64,000 nt of DNA from Streptomyces sp. CC0208 (GTDB taxonomy: Bacteria > Actinomycetota > Actinomycetes > Streptomycetales > Streptomycetaceae). Made by a program: the position numbers and the translations under genes. The stretch covers positions 2,542,001 through 2,606,000 of the forward strand of contig NZ_CP031969.1 in assembly GCF_003443735.1 (NCBI RefSeq), written 5' to 3'. A model generated the notes under the pieces. That model was given only the letters and a program-made list of their open reading frames with translations. It did not search any database and was not told where the DNA came from. Shown here piece after piece: positions 1 to 8,566 of the stretch; the stretch's first letter is position 1, and each line of letters starts with the position of its first letter.

Positions 1-565
1 TGGAGGACGTGATCGTGCCCGCCTTCAGCCCCGCGGGCGTGGCCGGCGGCTGCCCGACCTCGACGCCCGGCCCGGTGAGGGACACGTCGTCCGCGCCGTA
101 CGCGCCCGTCCCGTACCACCCGTGCGTGTAGATGGTGACCTTGGTGGTGGACGGGCCGGTGCGGAAGGTGGTGGTGAGCCGCTGCCAGTCGGGGGCGGAC
201 TGGGTCCAGGTGGAGACGTCGGTGGTGCCGGTGCCGCTCGTGCCCAGGTAGACGTAGGCGCCGCGGACGTATCCGGACAGTGTGTACTGCGCGTCGGGCC
301 GCACGGTCACCGTCTGGGCGCACTGGGCGTAGTCGCTGCCGGCCGGGGTCGCCTGCAGCGCCGAACTCCCACTGTGCACAGGACTGTTGACCGTCGTACC
401 CGAGGAGCAGGCCCAGCCGTCGAGTCCCGCCTCGAAGCCTCCGTTCTTCGCCAGGTCCGCGTCGGCCGCACGGGCGGCCGACGAGAGCGCGGCGACGCCG
501 GGCAGGGCCAGCAACGTGGCCGTCAGCGCGGCGAGGACAGGTCTGATGGGTCCGGTGCGTTCCAC
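1..565 (-). CDS. Secreted chitinase-type protein, N-terminal part (3' end outside window)
   Basis: Read on the minus strand from GTG at 565, preceded by GGAGG at 5-nt spacing. About 30 residues form a Sec signal peptide (basic start, hydrophobic core, cleavage near SAARAADA). Next comes a CBM16-like beta-sandwich module (NGGFEAGLDGW, SGSSALQATP, YTHGWYGTGAYGADDVSL). The last visible residues (PPATPAGLKAGTITSS) look like the beginning of a fibronectin type III linker. This arrangement is usual for Streptomyces GH18 chitinases, where the catalytic domain follows; it is not in the window, so the chitinase call rests on the module order and on the DasR-like site upstream. Other CBM16-bearing glycosidases are possible. 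Confidence 0.8.
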   Translation of the reverse strand, partial: MERTGPIRPVLAALTATLLALPGVAALSSAARAADADLAKNGGFEAGLDGWACSSGTTVNSPVHSGSSALQATPAGSDYAQCAQTVTVRPDAQYTLSGYVRGAYVYLGTSGTGTTDVSTWTQSAPDWQRLTTTFRTGPSTTKVTIYTHGWYGTGAYGADDVSLTGPGVEVGQPPATPAGLKAGTITSS

Positions 566-611
566 AAGGGCCTCCGGGCATGGGGGATTTGGAGGGTGAA
601 GCGCGCCCAAC

Positions 612-638
612 TTGGTCCAGACCAATTCGAGTTGTCAA
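612..638 (-). promoter_or_regulatory. DasR-like operator (dre) overlapping a TTGACA promoter
   Basis: A perfect 14-bp palindrome TTGGTCCAGACCAA lies at 612-625, about 50 bp upstream of the chitinase-type start. Its core TGGTCCAGACCA differs at one base from the DasR dre/chitinase-box core TGGTCTAGACCA. On the minus strand a TTGACA -35 hexamer sits at 633-638, so the palindrome falls in the spacer and near the -10. This is where a repressor responding to N-acetylglucosamine status would act. Sequence match is direct; DasR binding is inferred from the known regulon. Confidence 0.75.
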
Positions 639-669
639 GACCTCCCGTCAGCGTTTCGGGCCCGTCAGC

Positions 670-1125
670 TCAGCCGTCGCCCTCCGTCGCCAGGCCCGCC
701 GCCGCCTCGTGCATCGCGAGTTCCAGCAGCGCCGGATCGACGAGGATGCCGGAACCGTCCGGCGGGACCAGCCAGCGCACCCCTCCCCCGGCCACCCGGC
801 CCGGATACGGCACGACGATCCAGGTGCCGGCGCCGGCCGTACGGATACCGGTGCCCAGCCAGCGGGCCGCGGTGCCCGGCGGCACGAAGAACCCCATGCG
901 CGCGTCGCCGAAGTCGACGAGCACCGGGCCGAGCCGGTCGAGGATGCGGGTCAGGACGTCGAGCGTCGGATAGCCGAGCTCGCCCGGCAGGATCAGTACG
1001 TCCCAGGCCTTGCCCGCCGGAAGCAGCGCCACCCCGAGGGGGTTGCGCTCCCACTCCCAGCGGCAGGCCTCGGGATCCGGTGCGACGGATGCCAGCCACT
1101 CGACCGCCGTCTTCGCCCCAGTCAT
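670..1125 (-). CDS. Small primase/polymerase N-domain-like protein, function unknown
   Basis: A 151-residue soluble protein starting at ATG 1125 behind GGGAGGT; an in-frame upstream start lacks a ribosome site. It has WEWERNPLGVALLPAGKAWDVLILP near the start and a pattern of a hydrophobic strand, then FFVPPGTA and a TWIVVP strand ending in RWLVPPD. This pattern resembles the N-terminal lobe of bifunctional primase/polymerase (PF09250-type) proteins found free-standing in streptomycetes. The protein at 61875-62531 shares the same order of blocks. I see no complete catalytic acid triad, so enzymatic activity is doubtful. It lies between the chitinase-type gene and the polyamine operon with no coupling to either. 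Confidence 0.75.
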   Translation of the reverse strand: MTGAKTAVEWLASVAPDPEACRWEWERNPLGVALLPAGKAWDVLILPGELGYPTLDVLTRILDRLGPVLVDFGDARMGFFVPPGTAARWLGTGIRTAGAGTWIVVPYPGRVAGGGVRWLVPPDGSGILVDPALLELAMHEAAAGLATEGDG

Positions 1126-1245
1126 GAGAAGACCTCCCTTTCTCTCGTCGGCGCTTGTCGCGTCCCGAGGGAGAGGAAGGTCTCCTGGCAAGCATTACGC
1201 GGGTTCTGACCACCCGTTGGAGTGAACCAGATCACATACGATCGT

Positions 1246-2649
1246 TCAGCTGTCGAATCCCAGACCGAACCTGTCCATGGTCCGCAGCCACAGGTTGCGC
1301 CGCCCACCGTGCGCGTCGGCCCGGGCCAGGGACCATTTGGTGAGGGCGATACCGGTCCAGGCGAAGGGTTCCGGCGGGAACGGCAGCGGCTTCTTGCGGA
1401 CCATCTCCAGCGAGGTCCGCTCGGTGCTCTCCCCGGCCAGCAGGTCCAGCATCACGTCCGCCCCGAACCGGGTCGCCCCGACGCCGAGCCCGGTGTACCC
1501 GGCCGCGTACGCCACCTTGCCGTGGTGGGCGGTGCCGTAGAACGCGGAGAACCGCGAGCAGGTGTCGATCGCGCCGCCCCACGCGTGCGTGAAGCGGACG
1601 CCCTCCAGCTGCGGGAAGCAGGTGAAGAAGTGCCCGGCGAGCTTGGCGTAGGTCTCCGGCCGGTCGTCGTACTCGGCCCGCACCCGGCCGCCGTACGGGT
1701 AGACCGCGTCGTAACCGCCCCACAGGACGCGGTTGTCGGCGGAGAGCCGGAAGTAGTGGAACTGGTTGGCCGAGTCCCCGAGCCCCTGGCGGTTCTTCCA
1801 GCCGATCGACGCGAGCTGCTGCTCGCTCAGCGGCTCGGTCATCAGGGCGTAGTCGTAGACCGGCACGGTGTACGCCCGCACCCGCTTGACCAGGTTCGGG
1901 AAGATGTTCGTGCCGAGCGCTACCTTCCGTGCCCGGACCGAGCCGTACGGCGTGCGTACGGCCATGCCGGCGCCGTACGCCTTCAGGGTGAGCGCGGGTG
2001 TGTGCTCGTAGATCCGCACCCCGAGTCTCAGGCACGCCCGCTTCAGGCCCCAGACGAGCTTGGCCGGGTTGAGCATGGCCACGCCCCGGCGGTCCCACAG
2101 TCCGGCCTCGAAGGTCGGTGAGGCGACCTGTTCGCGCACCGCGTCGGCGTCCAGGAATTCGACGCCGTCGGCCAGGCCCTTCTCCTGGAGCTCCTCGTAC
2201 CAGTCACGCAGTTCCCGGGCCTGGTACGGCTCGGTCGCCACGTCGATCTCGCCGGTGCGCTCGAACTCGCAGTCGAGGTCGTGCCGGGCGACCGCCTTCT
2301 CGATCTCGTCGAGGTTGCGGGCGCCCAGCTCCTGAAGCCGATGGATCTCGTCCGGCCAGCGGGTCAGCCCGTTGGGCAGGCCGTGGGTGAGGGAGGCGGC
2401 GCAGAAGCCGCCGTTGCGACCGGAGGCCGCCCAGCCCACCTCGCGGCCTTCCAGCAGGACGACATCCCGCCCGGGATCGCGCTCCTTCGCGTTGAGCGCG
2501 GTCCACAGCCCGCTGTAGCCGCCGCCGACGACCAGCAGGTCGCAGGTCTCGGCGCCGGTGAGGGCGGGCTCGGGGTGGGGCCTGTTCGGGTCGTCCAGCC
2601 AGTACGGGACGGGCTGAGCCTCGGAAAGGGCCTTTGTCCAGCGGCTCAT
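1246..2649 (-). CDS. FAD-dependent amine oxidoreductase (DAO family), polyamine operon
   Basis: 467 residues. Residues about 35-65 form the Rossmann ADP-binding unit (DLLVVGGGYSGLWTALNAKE with a downstream acidic VVLLEG). SGRNGG follows, typical of the D-amino-acid-oxidase/glycine-oxidase fold. The family includes gamma-glutamylputrescine oxidase (PuuB), which oxidises gamma-glutamylated polyamines to the aldehyde. It is the last gene of the operon, starting 3 nt after the potC stop, so it is probably translationally coupled to the transporter. A role in oxidising imported (glutamyl)polyamines is inferred from the neighbours; substrate is not determinable from sequence. Confidence 0.9.
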   Translation of the reverse strand: MSRWTKALSEAQPVPYWLDDPNRPHPEPALTGAETCDLLVVGGGYSGLWTALNAKERDPGRDVVLLEGREVGWAASGRNGGFCAASLTHGLPNGLTRWPDEIHRLQELGARNLDEIEKAVARHDLDCEFERTGEIDVATEPYQARELRDWYEELQEKGLADGVEFLDADAVREQVASPTFEAGLWDRRGVAMLNPAKLVWGLKRACLRLGVRIYEHTPALTLKAYGAGMAVRTPYGSVRARKVALGTNIFPNLVKRVRAYTVPVYDYALMTEPLSEQQLASIGWKNRQGLGDSANQFHYFRLSADNRVLWGGYDAVYPYGGRVRAEYDDRPETYAKLAGHFFTCFPQLEGVRFTHAWGGAIDTCSRFSAFYGTAHHGKVAYAAGYTGLGVGATRFGADVMLDLLAGESTERTSLEMVRKKPLPFPPEPFAWTGIALTKWSLARADAHGGRRNLWLRTMDRFGLGFDS

Positions 2650-2652
2650 GCC

Positions 2653-3453
2653 TTACGCCTTTTGCTTGTTGCGGCGATTGCTGATGACCATGGAGGTCAG
2701 GACCAGAAGCACGGCGACGAGGAACATGGTCGTGCCGATGACATTGATCTGAACGGGAGTTCCGCGCTGTGCCGAACCCCAGACGAACATGGGGAAGGTG
2801 ACGGTCGAGCCCGCGTTGAAGTTGGTGATGATGAAATCGTCGAAGGAGAGCGCGAAGGACAGCAACGCGCCCGCGGCGATTCCGGGGGCCGCGATGGGCA
2901 GGGTCACCCGGAGGAAGGTCTGGACGGGACTCGCGTACAGATCCCGGGCTGCCTCCTCAAGGCGCGGGTCCATCGACATCACGCGCGCCTTGACGGCGAC
3001 GACGACAAAGCTGAGGCAGAACATGATGTGGGCGATCAGGATCGTCCAGAAACCCAGCTGAGCACCCAGGTTGAGGAACAGGGTGAGCAGCGAGGCCGCC
3101 ATGACGACCTCGGGCATCGCCATCGGCAGGAAGATCAGCGAGTTCACGGTGCCCCGCGCGCGGAACCGGTAACGGACCAGTGCGAAGGCGATCATGCTGC
3201 CGAGGACGGTCGCGCCGACCGTCGCCCAGAAGGCGATCTGGAGGCTGATCGACAGCGAGCCGCACATGTCGGCGACGCCGCAGGGGTCCTTCCAGGCGTC
3301 CGTGGAGAACTGCTGCCACTGGTAGTTGAAGCGCCCCTTCGGTTTGTTGAAGGAGAACACCGTGACGACGATGTTCGGCAGCAGGAGATATCCGAGAGTA
3401 AGCAGTCCCGCGATGACGACGAAATGACGCTTGAGCCAGTTGACGAGGGCCAT
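2653..3453 (-). CDS. potC: Polyamine ABC transporter permease PotC-like
   Basis: 266 residues, about six transmembrane helices, with the ABC-permease EAA loop at EEAARDLYASPVQTFLRV. Family: spermidine/putrescine importer inner-membrane subunit, partner of the PotB-like protein encoded immediately upstream. Its ATG directly abuts the potB stop codon with no spacer. Which polyamine is imported cannot be read from the permease. Confidence 0.92.
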   Translation of the reverse strand: MALVNWLKRHFVVIAGLLTLGYLLLPNIVVTVFSFNKPKGRFNYQWQQFSTDAWKDPCGVADMCGSLSISLQIAFWATVGATVLGSMIAFALVRYRFRARGTVNSLIFLPMAMPEVVMAASLLTLFLNLGAQLGFWTILIAHIMFCLSFVVVAVKARVMSMDPRLEEAARDLYASPVQTFLRVTLPIAAPGIAAGALLSFALSFDDFIITNFNAGSTVTFPMFVWGSAQRGTPVQINVIGTTMFLVAVLLVLTSMVISNRRNKQKA

Positions 3454-4383
3454 TTAAACCAGATCCTCCGTCCCGGACTTGCGGATGTAGAAGGTGACCA
3501 TGAGGAGAATCGCGGCCATGAGGATGAAGGAGAGCGCTGCCGCCGTCGGATAGTCCAGAATCCGCAGGAACTGGGTCTGGATGACGTTTCCGATCATGCG
3601 CGTGTCGGTCGAGCCGAGGAGTTCGGCGTTCACGTAGTCGCCGGCCGCCGGGATGAAGGTCAGCAGCGTCCCGGAGACCACGCCCGGCATCGACAGCGGG
3701 AAGGTCACCTTGCGGAAGGTGGTGACCGGCTTGGCGTACAGATCGCCCGCCGCCTCGTGCAGCCGCCCGTCGATGCGCTCCAGCGAGGTGTACAGCGGAA
3801 GGATCATGAAGGGCAGGAAGTTGTACGTCAGACCGCACACCACCGCGAGCGGCGTGGCCAGGACGCGGTCGCCGGTGGTCCAGCCGAGCCAGTTGGTGAC
3901 GTCCAGGACGTGCAGCGTGTTGAGGGCGCCGACCACAGGGCCGCTGTCCGAGAGGATCGTCTTCCAGGCGAGGGTGCGGATCAGGAAGCTGGTGAAGAAC
4001 GGCGCGATCACCAGGACCATGATCAGGTTCCGCCAGCGCCCCGCACGGAAGGCGATGAGATAGGCGAGCGGGTAGCCGAGCACCAGGCAGAGGACCGTCG
4101 CGGCACCGGCGTACAGGATCGAGCGCAGGAACTGCGGCCAGTAGTTGGCCAGCGCGTCCCAGTAGGTCGCGAAGTGCCAGGTGACCTTGTAGCCCGTCTC
4201 CAGGGAGCCCGTCTGCACGGACGTGGAGGCCTGGTAGATCATCGGCAGCGCGAAGAAGACCAGCAGCCACAGGATGCCGGGCAGCAGCAGCCAGTACGGC
4301 GTGAGGCGGCCCCTCCTGCGCGGGGGCTTCTTCTCGGGCGTGGTCGGGGTCAGAGGCGGTGGCGCCTCGGTGAGCGTCGCCAT
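3454..4383 (-). CDS. potB: Polyamine ABC transporter permease PotB-like
   Basis: 309 residues. A cytoplasmic Pro/Arg-rich N-terminus (PPPLTPTTPEKKPPRRRGR) is followed by about six membrane helices and the EAA loop LHEAAGDLYAKPVTTF. Forms the permease heterodimer with the PotC-like protein. Its ATG overlaps the potA stop by one base (TGATG), indicating coupled translation. Confidence 0.92.
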   Translation of the reverse strand: MATLTEAPPPLTPTTPEKKPPRRRGRLTPYWLLLPGILWLLVFFALPMIYQASTSVQTGSLETGYKVTWHFATYWDALANYWPQFLRSILYAGAATVLCLVLGYPLAYLIAFRAGRWRNLIMVLVIAPFFTSFLIRTLAWKTILSDSGPVVGALNTLHVLDVTNWLGWTTGDRVLATPLAVVCGLTYNFLPFMILPLYTSLERIDGRLHEAAGDLYAKPVTTFRKVTFPLSMPGVVSGTLLTFIPAAGDYVNAELLGSTDTRMIGNVIQTQFLRILDYPTAAALSFILMAAILLMVTFYIRKSGTEDLV

Positions 4384-5549
4384 CAGACCGTCGCCTCTTC
4401 CTGAATGCCGGCGTCGATGTCCTGGTCGGCGTCCAGACCGAAGGTGTGCGCCGGGTTCCAGTGCAGGACGACCTCGGCGCCGGGCACGAGCCGGTCGTCG
4501 CGGTCGATGTTCTGGGCGTAGACCTCGAACTCGGGGCAGACGGGGCTGTCGATGACGTACTGGGTCGAGACGCCGATGAAGGAGGAGTCGGCGATCGTCC
4601 CGGTGATCCGGTTGCGGCCCACGGGGATCTCCCCGGCCTCGTCGGCGTGGGTGAGGGAGATCTTCTCGGGCCGGACGCCGACCAGCACCTTGCCGCCGGT
4701 CGTGGTCGGCCCGGCGTACCGCGCCTCGGGCAGCACCAGCTTGCCGCCGCCCGCCTTCAGCACGATCTCGCCGCCGCTCGTGGAGTCGACCTCGGCCTCG
4801 ATGAGGTTGGAGGTGCCGAGGAAGTTGGCGACGAAGGTGGTGTTCGGGTTCTCGTACAGGTCGGTCGGCGAGCCGAGCTGCTCGACGCGGCCCGCGTTCA
4901 TCACGGCGACCGTGTCGGCCATGGTCATGGCCTCCTCCTGGTCGTGCGTGACGTGCACGAAGGTGATGCCGACCTCGGTCTGGATGCGCTTGAGCTCCAG
5001 CTGCATCTGGCGGCGCAGCTTGAGGTCGAGGGCGCCCAGCGGCTCGTCGAGGAGCAGCACCTTGGGCGTGTTGATCAGCGCCCGCGCCACGGCGACCCGC
5101 TGCTGCTGGCCACCGGACAGCTGGTGCGGCTTCTTCCGCGCCTGCTCCCCGAGCTGCACGAGCTCCAGCATGTCCTCGACCTGCTTCTTCACCGACTTGA
5201 TGCCACGCCGGCGCAGACCGAAGGCGACGTTCTCGAAGATGTCGAGGTGCGGGAAGAGGGCGTACGACTGGAAGACGGTGTTCACCGGCCGCTTGTAGGG
5301 CGGCAGCCGGGTGACCTCCTGGTCGCCGAGGTGCACGGTGCCCGTCGTGGGCTCCTCAAGACCGGCGATCATGCGCAGGGTGGTCGTCTTGCCGCAGCCG
5401 GAGGCGCCGAGCAGGGCGAAGAAGGAGCCCTGCGGGACGGTCAGGTCGAGCGGCTGTACGGCGGTGAAGCCGTTGTCGTACGTCTTGCTGATGCCGGAGA
5501 GGCGGACGTCGCCGCTGTTGTCGGTGTTCTTGTTCGTCACGGTGATCAC
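4383..5549 (-). CDS. potA: Polyamine ABC transporter ATPase PotA-like
   Basis: 388 residues, GTG start overlapping the potD stop by four bases (GTGA). Walker A is GASGCGKTT, the ABC signature is LSGGQQQRV, Walker B is LLLDEPLGALD and the H-loop is VTHDQEEA. After about residue 240 there is a TOBE-type C-terminal domain (VGVRPEKISL) as in PotA/MalK importers. It energises uptake by the PotB/PotC pore and is second in the transporter block. Confidence 0.94.
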   Translation of the reverse strand: MITVTNKNTDNSGDVRLSGISKTYDNGFTAVQPLDLTVPQGSFFALLGASGCGKTTTLRMIAGLEEPTTGTVHLGDQEVTRLPPYKRPVNTVFQSYALFPHLDIFENVAFGLRRRGIKSVKKQVEDMLELVQLGEQARKKPHQLSGGQQQRVAVARALINTPKVLLLDEPLGALDLKLRRQMQLELKRIQTEVGITFVHVTHDQEEAMTMADTVAVMNAGRVEQLGSPTDLYENPNTTFVANFLGTSNLIEAEVDSTSGGEIVLKAGGGKLVLPEARYAGPTTTGGKVLVGVRPEKISLTHADEAGEIPVGRNRITGTIADSSFIGVSTQYVIDSPVCPEFEVYAQNIDRDDRLVPGAEVVLHWNPAHTFGLDADQDIDAGIQEEATV

Positions 5550-6793
5550 GCCCCAGTCAGCTTCGCGAACTTCTCTTCAAAGGCCGTCTCTTCCTTCGCG
5601 CTCAGGGAGCGGAAGGCGTGGGACTTCGCGGCCATGGCCTTGTCGGGGATGATCAGCGGGTTGTTCGCCGCATCCGGGTCGATCATCGCCAGCTCGGGCT
5701 TCACACCGTCGACGGGCGACACGTAGTTGATGTACGCGGCGAGCTCGGCGGCGGGCTTCGGCTGGTAGTAGAAGTCGATGAGCCGCTCGGCGTTCGTCTT
5801 GTGACGGGCCTTGTTGGGGATCAGCATGTTGTCGGTCGACGTCATGTATCCGCTGTCCGGGATGATGAAGTCGATGTCCGGGCTGTCGGCCTTCAGCTGG
5901 ACGACGTCACCGGCCCAGGCGACACAGGCGGCGAAGTCGCCGCTGGTCAGGTCGGAGGTGTAGTCGTTGCCGGTGAAGCGGCGGATCTGCCCCTTGTCGA
6001 CGGCCTTCTGGAGGCGCGCGATGGCCGCGTCGTAGTCGTCGGCGGTGAAGTTCGCCGGGTCCTTGCCCATGTCGAGGAGGGTCATCCCGATGCTGTCGCG
6101 CATCTCCGACAGGAAGCCGACCCGGCCCTTGAGCTTGGTGTTGTCGAGCAGATCGGAGATCGACTTCACCTCTTGGCCGTCGAGGGCCTTCTTGTTGTAG
6201 GCGATGACGGTCGAGATGCCCTGCCACACATAGGAGTACGCCCGCCCCGGGTCCCAGTCGGGTTCGCGGAACTGCTGGGACAGGTTCGCGTACGCGTGCG
6301 GCAGGTTGGACGCGTCCAGTTTCTGGACCCACCCGAGCCGGATGAGCCGCGCGGCGAGCCAGTCCGTCAGCACGATGATGTCGCGCCCGGTGTCCTGCCC
6401 CGCCGCCAGCTGCGGCTTGATCTTGCCGAAGAACTCGACGTTGTCGTTGATGTCCTCGGTGTACTTCACCGAGATACCGGTCTGCTTCTTGAACTGGTCG
6501 AGCGTGGGGTGGTGCTTCTCGCTCTCGTCCACGTCGATGTACTCGGTCCAGTTGGAGAAGTTGACGGTCTTCTCCTTGGCCGAGTGGTCCTCCGCGGAGA
6601 CGCCGCCCTGGGTGTTGCCGGCCGCGGGGATGCCGCAGGCGCTCAGCGTGCCGAGGCCGCCGACCGCGAGGGCGCCGCCCGCGGAGGCGCGCAACAGGGA
6701 CCGCCGGGTCATGGCGGCCCGGCCGCTTCGGAAGCTGCGCCGCATGGCGGCCACTTGGGCCGGCGACAGGCGGTCGGGCTCGTACTGCTCCAT
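5546..6793 (-). CDS. potD: Polyamine-binding lipoprotein PotD-like, Tat-type signal
   Basis: 415 residues from ATG 6793; the reading frame continues upstream but codon character is lost there. Residues about 28-55 are a twin-arginine lipoprotein signal (TRRSLLRASAGG, then LGTLSAC with the lipobox cysteine). The mature part has the type 2 periplasmic-binding fold: FSNWTEYIDVDE near the start and VCWQGIS-like aromatic motifs (YSYVWQGISTVIAYNKK), typical of spermidine/putrescine binders. A Tat-exported lipoprotein is common for streptomycete solute-binding proteins. The gene lies 56 nt after the aldehyde dehydrogenase and overlaps potA. Confidence 0.92.
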   Translation of the reverse strand: MEQYEPDRLSPAQVAAMRRSFRSGRAAMTRRSLLRASAGGALAVGGLGTLSACGIPAAGNTQGGVSAEDHSAKEKTVNFSNWTEYIDVDESEKHHPTLDQFKKQTGISVKYTEDINDNVEFFGKIKPQLAAGQDTGRDIIVLTDWLAARLIRLGWVQKLDASNLPHAYANLSQQFREPDWDPGRAYSYVWQGISTVIAYNKKALDGQEVKSISDLLDNTKLKGRVGFLSEMRDSIGMTLLDMGKDPANFTADDYDAAIARLQKAVDKGQIRRFTGNDYTSDLTSGDFAACVAWAGDVVQLKADSPDIDFIIPDSGYMTSTDNMLIPNKARHKTNAERLIDFYYQPKPAAELAAYINYVSPVDGVKPELAMIDPDAANNPLIIPDKAMAAKSHAFRSLSAKEETAFEEKFAKLTGA

Positions 6794-6849
6794 GCGCTGG
6801 TGCCCTTTCGGGAAGGTGGGCGGCCGCGGGTCGGGCGGCCTGAATTCGG

Positions 6850-8385
6850 CTAACGGTCCCCGAAGATCGTGCGGTGCCAGTCCTTTGCCGCAACCGCCGT
6901 ATTGTCGAACATAACGTGCTTGATCTGGGTGTACTCCTCGAACGAGTACGAGGACATGTCCTTGCCGAAGCCGGACGCCTTGTACCCGCCGTGTGGCATC
7001 TCGCTGATGATCGGGATGTGGTCGTTGACCCACACGCACCCGGCCTTGATCTCCCGCGTGGCCCGGTTCGCCCGGTAGACGTCCCGGCTCCAGGCGGAGG
7101 CCGCGAGTCCGTAAGGGGTGTCGTTGGCGAGCCGGATGCCCTCGTCGTCACTGTCGAAGGGCAGCACGACCAGGACCGGCCCGAAGATCTCGGACTGGAC
7201 GATCTCGCTGTCCTGAGCGGCGTCGGCCACCAGCGTCGGCTTGTAGTACGCCCCCTTGGCGAGCTCCCCGCCCGGCGCCTGTCCACCGGTCACCACACGC
7301 GCGTAACCCCGCGCACGGTCGACGAACCCGGCGACCCGGTCCCGCTGGACATGCGAGATCAGCGGCCCCAGATCGGTACCGGCGGCGAAGGGATCGCCGA
7401 GCCGGACGGTCTCCATCAGGGCGGCGGTTCGCTCCACGAACGCCTCGTAGAGGGGCCGCTGCACGTACGCGCGCGTGGCGGCCGTGCAGTCCTGCCCGGT
7501 GTTGATGAGCGCGCCCGCGACCGCCCCGTTGACGGCGGCCTCCAGGTCGGCGTCGTCGAAGACCACAAAGGGAGCCTTGCCGCCGAGTTCCAGGTGCAGC
7601 CGTTTGACGGTGGCGGTGGCGACCTCGGCGACCCGCTTGCCGACGGCCGTCGACCCGGTGAAGGAGGTCATGGCCACGTCGGGATGCCCGACCAGCCGCT
7701 CCCCCGCCTCCTTCCCGGTCCCGGTGACGATGTTGATGACCCCGTCGGGAATCCCGGCGTCGGTGGCGGCCTGGGCGAAGAGAAGGGAGGTCAGCGGAGT
7801 GATCTCGGCAGGCTTCAGAACGATGGTGTTGCCCGCGGCGACGGCAGGAAGGATTTTCCAGGCGGCCATCTGGAGCGGGTAGTTCCAGGGCGCGATGGAC
7901 CCGACGACACCGATGGGCTCACGCCGGACGTACGACGTGTGGTCCCCGGAGTACTCACCGGCGGACTGCCCCTGAAGATGCCGAGCGGCCCCGGCGAAGA
8001 ACGAAGTGTTGTCGATGGTGCCCGGGACGTCGAACTCCCGGGTCAGCTTCAGCGGCTTCCCGCACTGGAGCGACTCCGCGCGGGCGAAGTCCTCGGCCCG
8101 CTCGGCGAGCACGGCGGCGAACCGGTGCAGGGCGTCGGACCGGTCACCGGGAGTGGTGGCCGCCCACCCCGGGAAGGCGGCGTGAGCCGCGGCGACGGCG
8201 GCGTCCACGTCCTCGACGCCCGCCAGCTCATAGGTGAAGACCTCCTCACCGCTCGCGGGATCCACGACCGCGTGCGTACGACCGGAGGTCCCCTTGGTGA
8301 GGCGCCCTCCGATGAACTGCGCGCCGTCGGCGAACCGCTCCTGGGCCGCGAACCGGTCCGGGGTGGCACTGCCCGGGTTGTGCAT
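6850..8385 (-). CDS. Aldehyde dehydrogenase, gamma-aminobutyraldehyde/betaine-aldehyde type; first gene of the polyamine operon
   Basis: 511 residues from ATG 8385 behind GGAGGAG. NAD-binding GSTAVGKRV, catalytic-base ELGGKAPF and catalytic cysteine in GQDCTAATR are intact, placing it in the NAD(P)-dependent aldehyde dehydrogenase superfamily. Closest visible type is gamma-aminobutyraldehyde (or its gamma-glutamyl form) dehydrogenase, oxidising the aldehyde made from putrescine by an oxidase or aminotransferase. As leader gene of the pot operon it couples oxidation to import. It is similar to, but clearly diverged from, the second enzyme at 16344-17783. Confidence 0.92.
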   Translation of the reverse strand: MHNPGSATPDRFAAQERFADGAQFIGGRLTKGTSGRTHAVVDPASGEEVFTYELAGVEDVDAAVAAAHAAFPGWAATTPGDRSDALHRFAAVLAERAEDFARAESLQCGKPLKLTREFDVPGTIDNTSFFAGAARHLQGQSAGEYSGDHTSYVRREPIGVVGSIAPWNYPLQMAAWKILPAVAAGNTIVLKPAEITPLTSLLFAQAATDAGIPDGVINIVTGTGKEAGERLVGHPDVAMTSFTGSTAVGKRVAEVATATVKRLHLELGGKAPFVVFDDADLEAAVNGAVAGALINTGQDCTAATRAYVQRPLYEAFVERTAALMETVRLGDPFAAGTDLGPLISHVQRDRVAGFVDRARGYARVVTGGQAPGGELAKGAYYKPTLVADAAQDSEIVQSEIFGPVLVVLPFDSDDEGIRLANDTPYGLAASAWSRDVYRANRATREIKAGCVWVNDHIPIISEMPHGGYKASGFGKDMSSYSFEEYTQIKHVMFDNTAVAAKDWHRTIFGDR

Positions 8386-8449
8386 GTCGCTCTCCTCCGC
8401 CGTGACCCCGCGGCTACCGCGGGCGGGTGGCGTAGCTCCAGCTCGATTT

Positions 8450-8524
8450 GAGTGCCGATCCTGACAGAGCAATGGCACTCCTACAAGTGATTCCGTTGTT
8501 GCCTTTCGGTTACGCGACGGAATC
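8450..8524 (-). promoter_or_regulatory. Promoter of the polyamine operon with two interrupted palindromes
   Basis: Two inverted repeats lie in the divergent gap between the aldehyde dehydrogenase and the NADAR gene. One is GAGTGCC (8450-8456) with GGCACTC (8474-8480). The other is GATTCCGT (8489-8496) with ACGGAATC (8517-8524). On the minus strand TTGTAG, 17 nt, then CAGGAT resembles a Streptomyces -35/-10 pair, and the first palindrome brackets that spacer and -10. Operator function is inferred. Confidence 0.5.
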
Positions 8525-8566
8525 TGTCGACCAGGTGTCGAGTCGCCCCGGAAAAGGAAGGACGGA

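Noticed and set aside
2281..4404. Very long plus-strand open frame opposite the permease genes
   Set aside because: High G+C keeps antisense frames free of stop codons. The minus-strand genes have family motifs and ribosome sites; the antisense protein is low-complexity and Arg/Gly/Asp-rich.
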